Of a stretch of 5,270 nt of DNA, positions 4,821 through 5,270 are shown piece after piece. This DNA comes from Anaerobacillus sp. (lineage in GTDB: Bacteria; Bacillota; Bacilli; Bacillales_H; Anaerobacillaceae), in the NCBI GenBank assembly GCA_007120055.1, contig SKOL01000345.1, positions 1 through 5,270 of the forward strand. Reading direction: 5' to 3'. The notes under the pieces are model-generated. The model saw only the letters and a program-made list of their open reading frames with translations. It ran no database searches and had not been told where the DNA came from. Position numbers and translations under genes: made by a program. Within the stretch, counting starts at the first letter, position 1. Each line of letters opens with the position of its first letter.

Positions 4821-5270
4821 GTGGGGTTTGCTCATTTACATATCAATACGGAATATAGCCTTTTAAAAGGTGCAGCAAAAATTGATACACTTGTCCAAAG
4901 AGCTAAAGAACTACAATTTTCTGCCCTAGCCATTACGGACCAAAATGTAATGTATGGAGTTATACCTTTTTATAAAGCGTGTAAAAACGCTGGTATTAAA
5001 CCGATTATTGGTCTTGAACTTTCAGTAGTAGGCGATGACGGTAGAGAAACAAGGTTGATATTATTAGCTAAAACATTAAAAGGATATCAAAACTTACTGA
5101 AACTAAGTAGTATCGCTCAAATCTTACCAACGACTAATACGAAACAAGCTCAGAAAAAGCATTTATTCGCCTATTGTGAAGATCTCATTGCCATTAGTTC
5201 GCCGTATAAAGGAGAAATTCAACAACTGTTAGCCGAAGGTTCAACACAGTTAGCGATAAAAAAAGTAAAA
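4821..5270 (+). CDS. dnaE: DNA polymerase III subunit alpha DnaE, N-terminal part (runs off the window)
   Basis: The first 150 codons of the DnaE replicative polymerase are present; the complete protein is about 1,100 residues. In Firmicutes DnaE extends RNA primers, mainly on the lagging strand, before PolC takes over. The start is a GTG with GGGGGA (4808-4813) 7 nt upstream, and the N-terminus (FAHLHINTEYSLL) aligns with the family. The visible part is the PHP domain. Metal-site positions are mixed: H7 and D40 and E66 are kept, while N9 replaces the second histidine of the HxH motif and Q41 replaces the histidine of the usual TDH. The site is therefore probably degenerate, as in many DnaE proteins. 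VMYGVIPFYKACKNAGIKP (43-61) is strongly DnaE-like. The polymerase active site lies beyond the window. Confidence 0.95.
   Translation, partial: MGFAHLHINTEYSLLKGAAKIDTLVQRAKELQFSALAITDQNVMYGVIPFYKACKNAGIKPIIGLELSVVGDDGRETRLILLAKTLKGYQNLLKLSSIAQILPTTNTKQAQKKHLFAYCEDLIAISSPYKGEIQQLLAEGSTQLAIKKVK

Overview
The window looks like chromosomal DNA of a low-GC, endospore-forming Firmicute of the Bacillaceae. The gene set ytoI, ytpI, nrnA (ytqI), ytrI, ytrH and dnaE matches, as I recall it, the neighbourhood upstream of dnaE in Bacillus subtilis. The protein sequences clearly resemble those families, and purine-rich Shine-Dalgarno sequences with frequent TTG/GTG starts also fit. The species cannot be named from this alone.

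Layout. Positions 15-266 hold a small two-helix membrane protein. A sigma-A type promoter (272-300) then precedes ytoI (357-1664), a four-domain regulator-like protein with winged helix, DRTGG, CBS pair and hotdog domains. A strong hairpin at 1699-1730 separates ytoI from the convergent ytpI (minus strand, to 1807), a small three-helix membrane protein. Divergent from ytpI is nrnA (2219-3163), a DHH/DHHA1 nanoRNase and pAp phosphatase. Downstream of nrnA lies a 150-bp mobile-looking imperfect palindrome (3182-3331). It probably ends transcription in both directions, and it supplies the last codons and stop of a small unknown minus-strand gene (3318-3506). Next come ytrI and ytrH on the minus strand (operon order ytrH-ytrI), membrane proteins of the sigma-E sporulation regulon. 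A 336-bp AT-rich intergenic stretch full of short degenerate repeats separates ytrH from dnaE. dnaE begins at 4821 and runs off the window end.

Functionally this is mostly a conserved housekeeping and sporulation neighbourhood, covering RNA turnover, DNA replication and spore-membrane proteins. No defence system, prophage, CRISPR array or complete transposon is visible. The most unusual content is non-coding: the long palindromic repeat after nrnA, and the AT-rich repeat cluster with inverted CTACGAAGC blocks between ytrH and dnaE. The most intriguing protein is YtoI, whose domain order suggests a ligand-sensing transcription factor. I do not see strong evidence of an undescribed multi-gene system.
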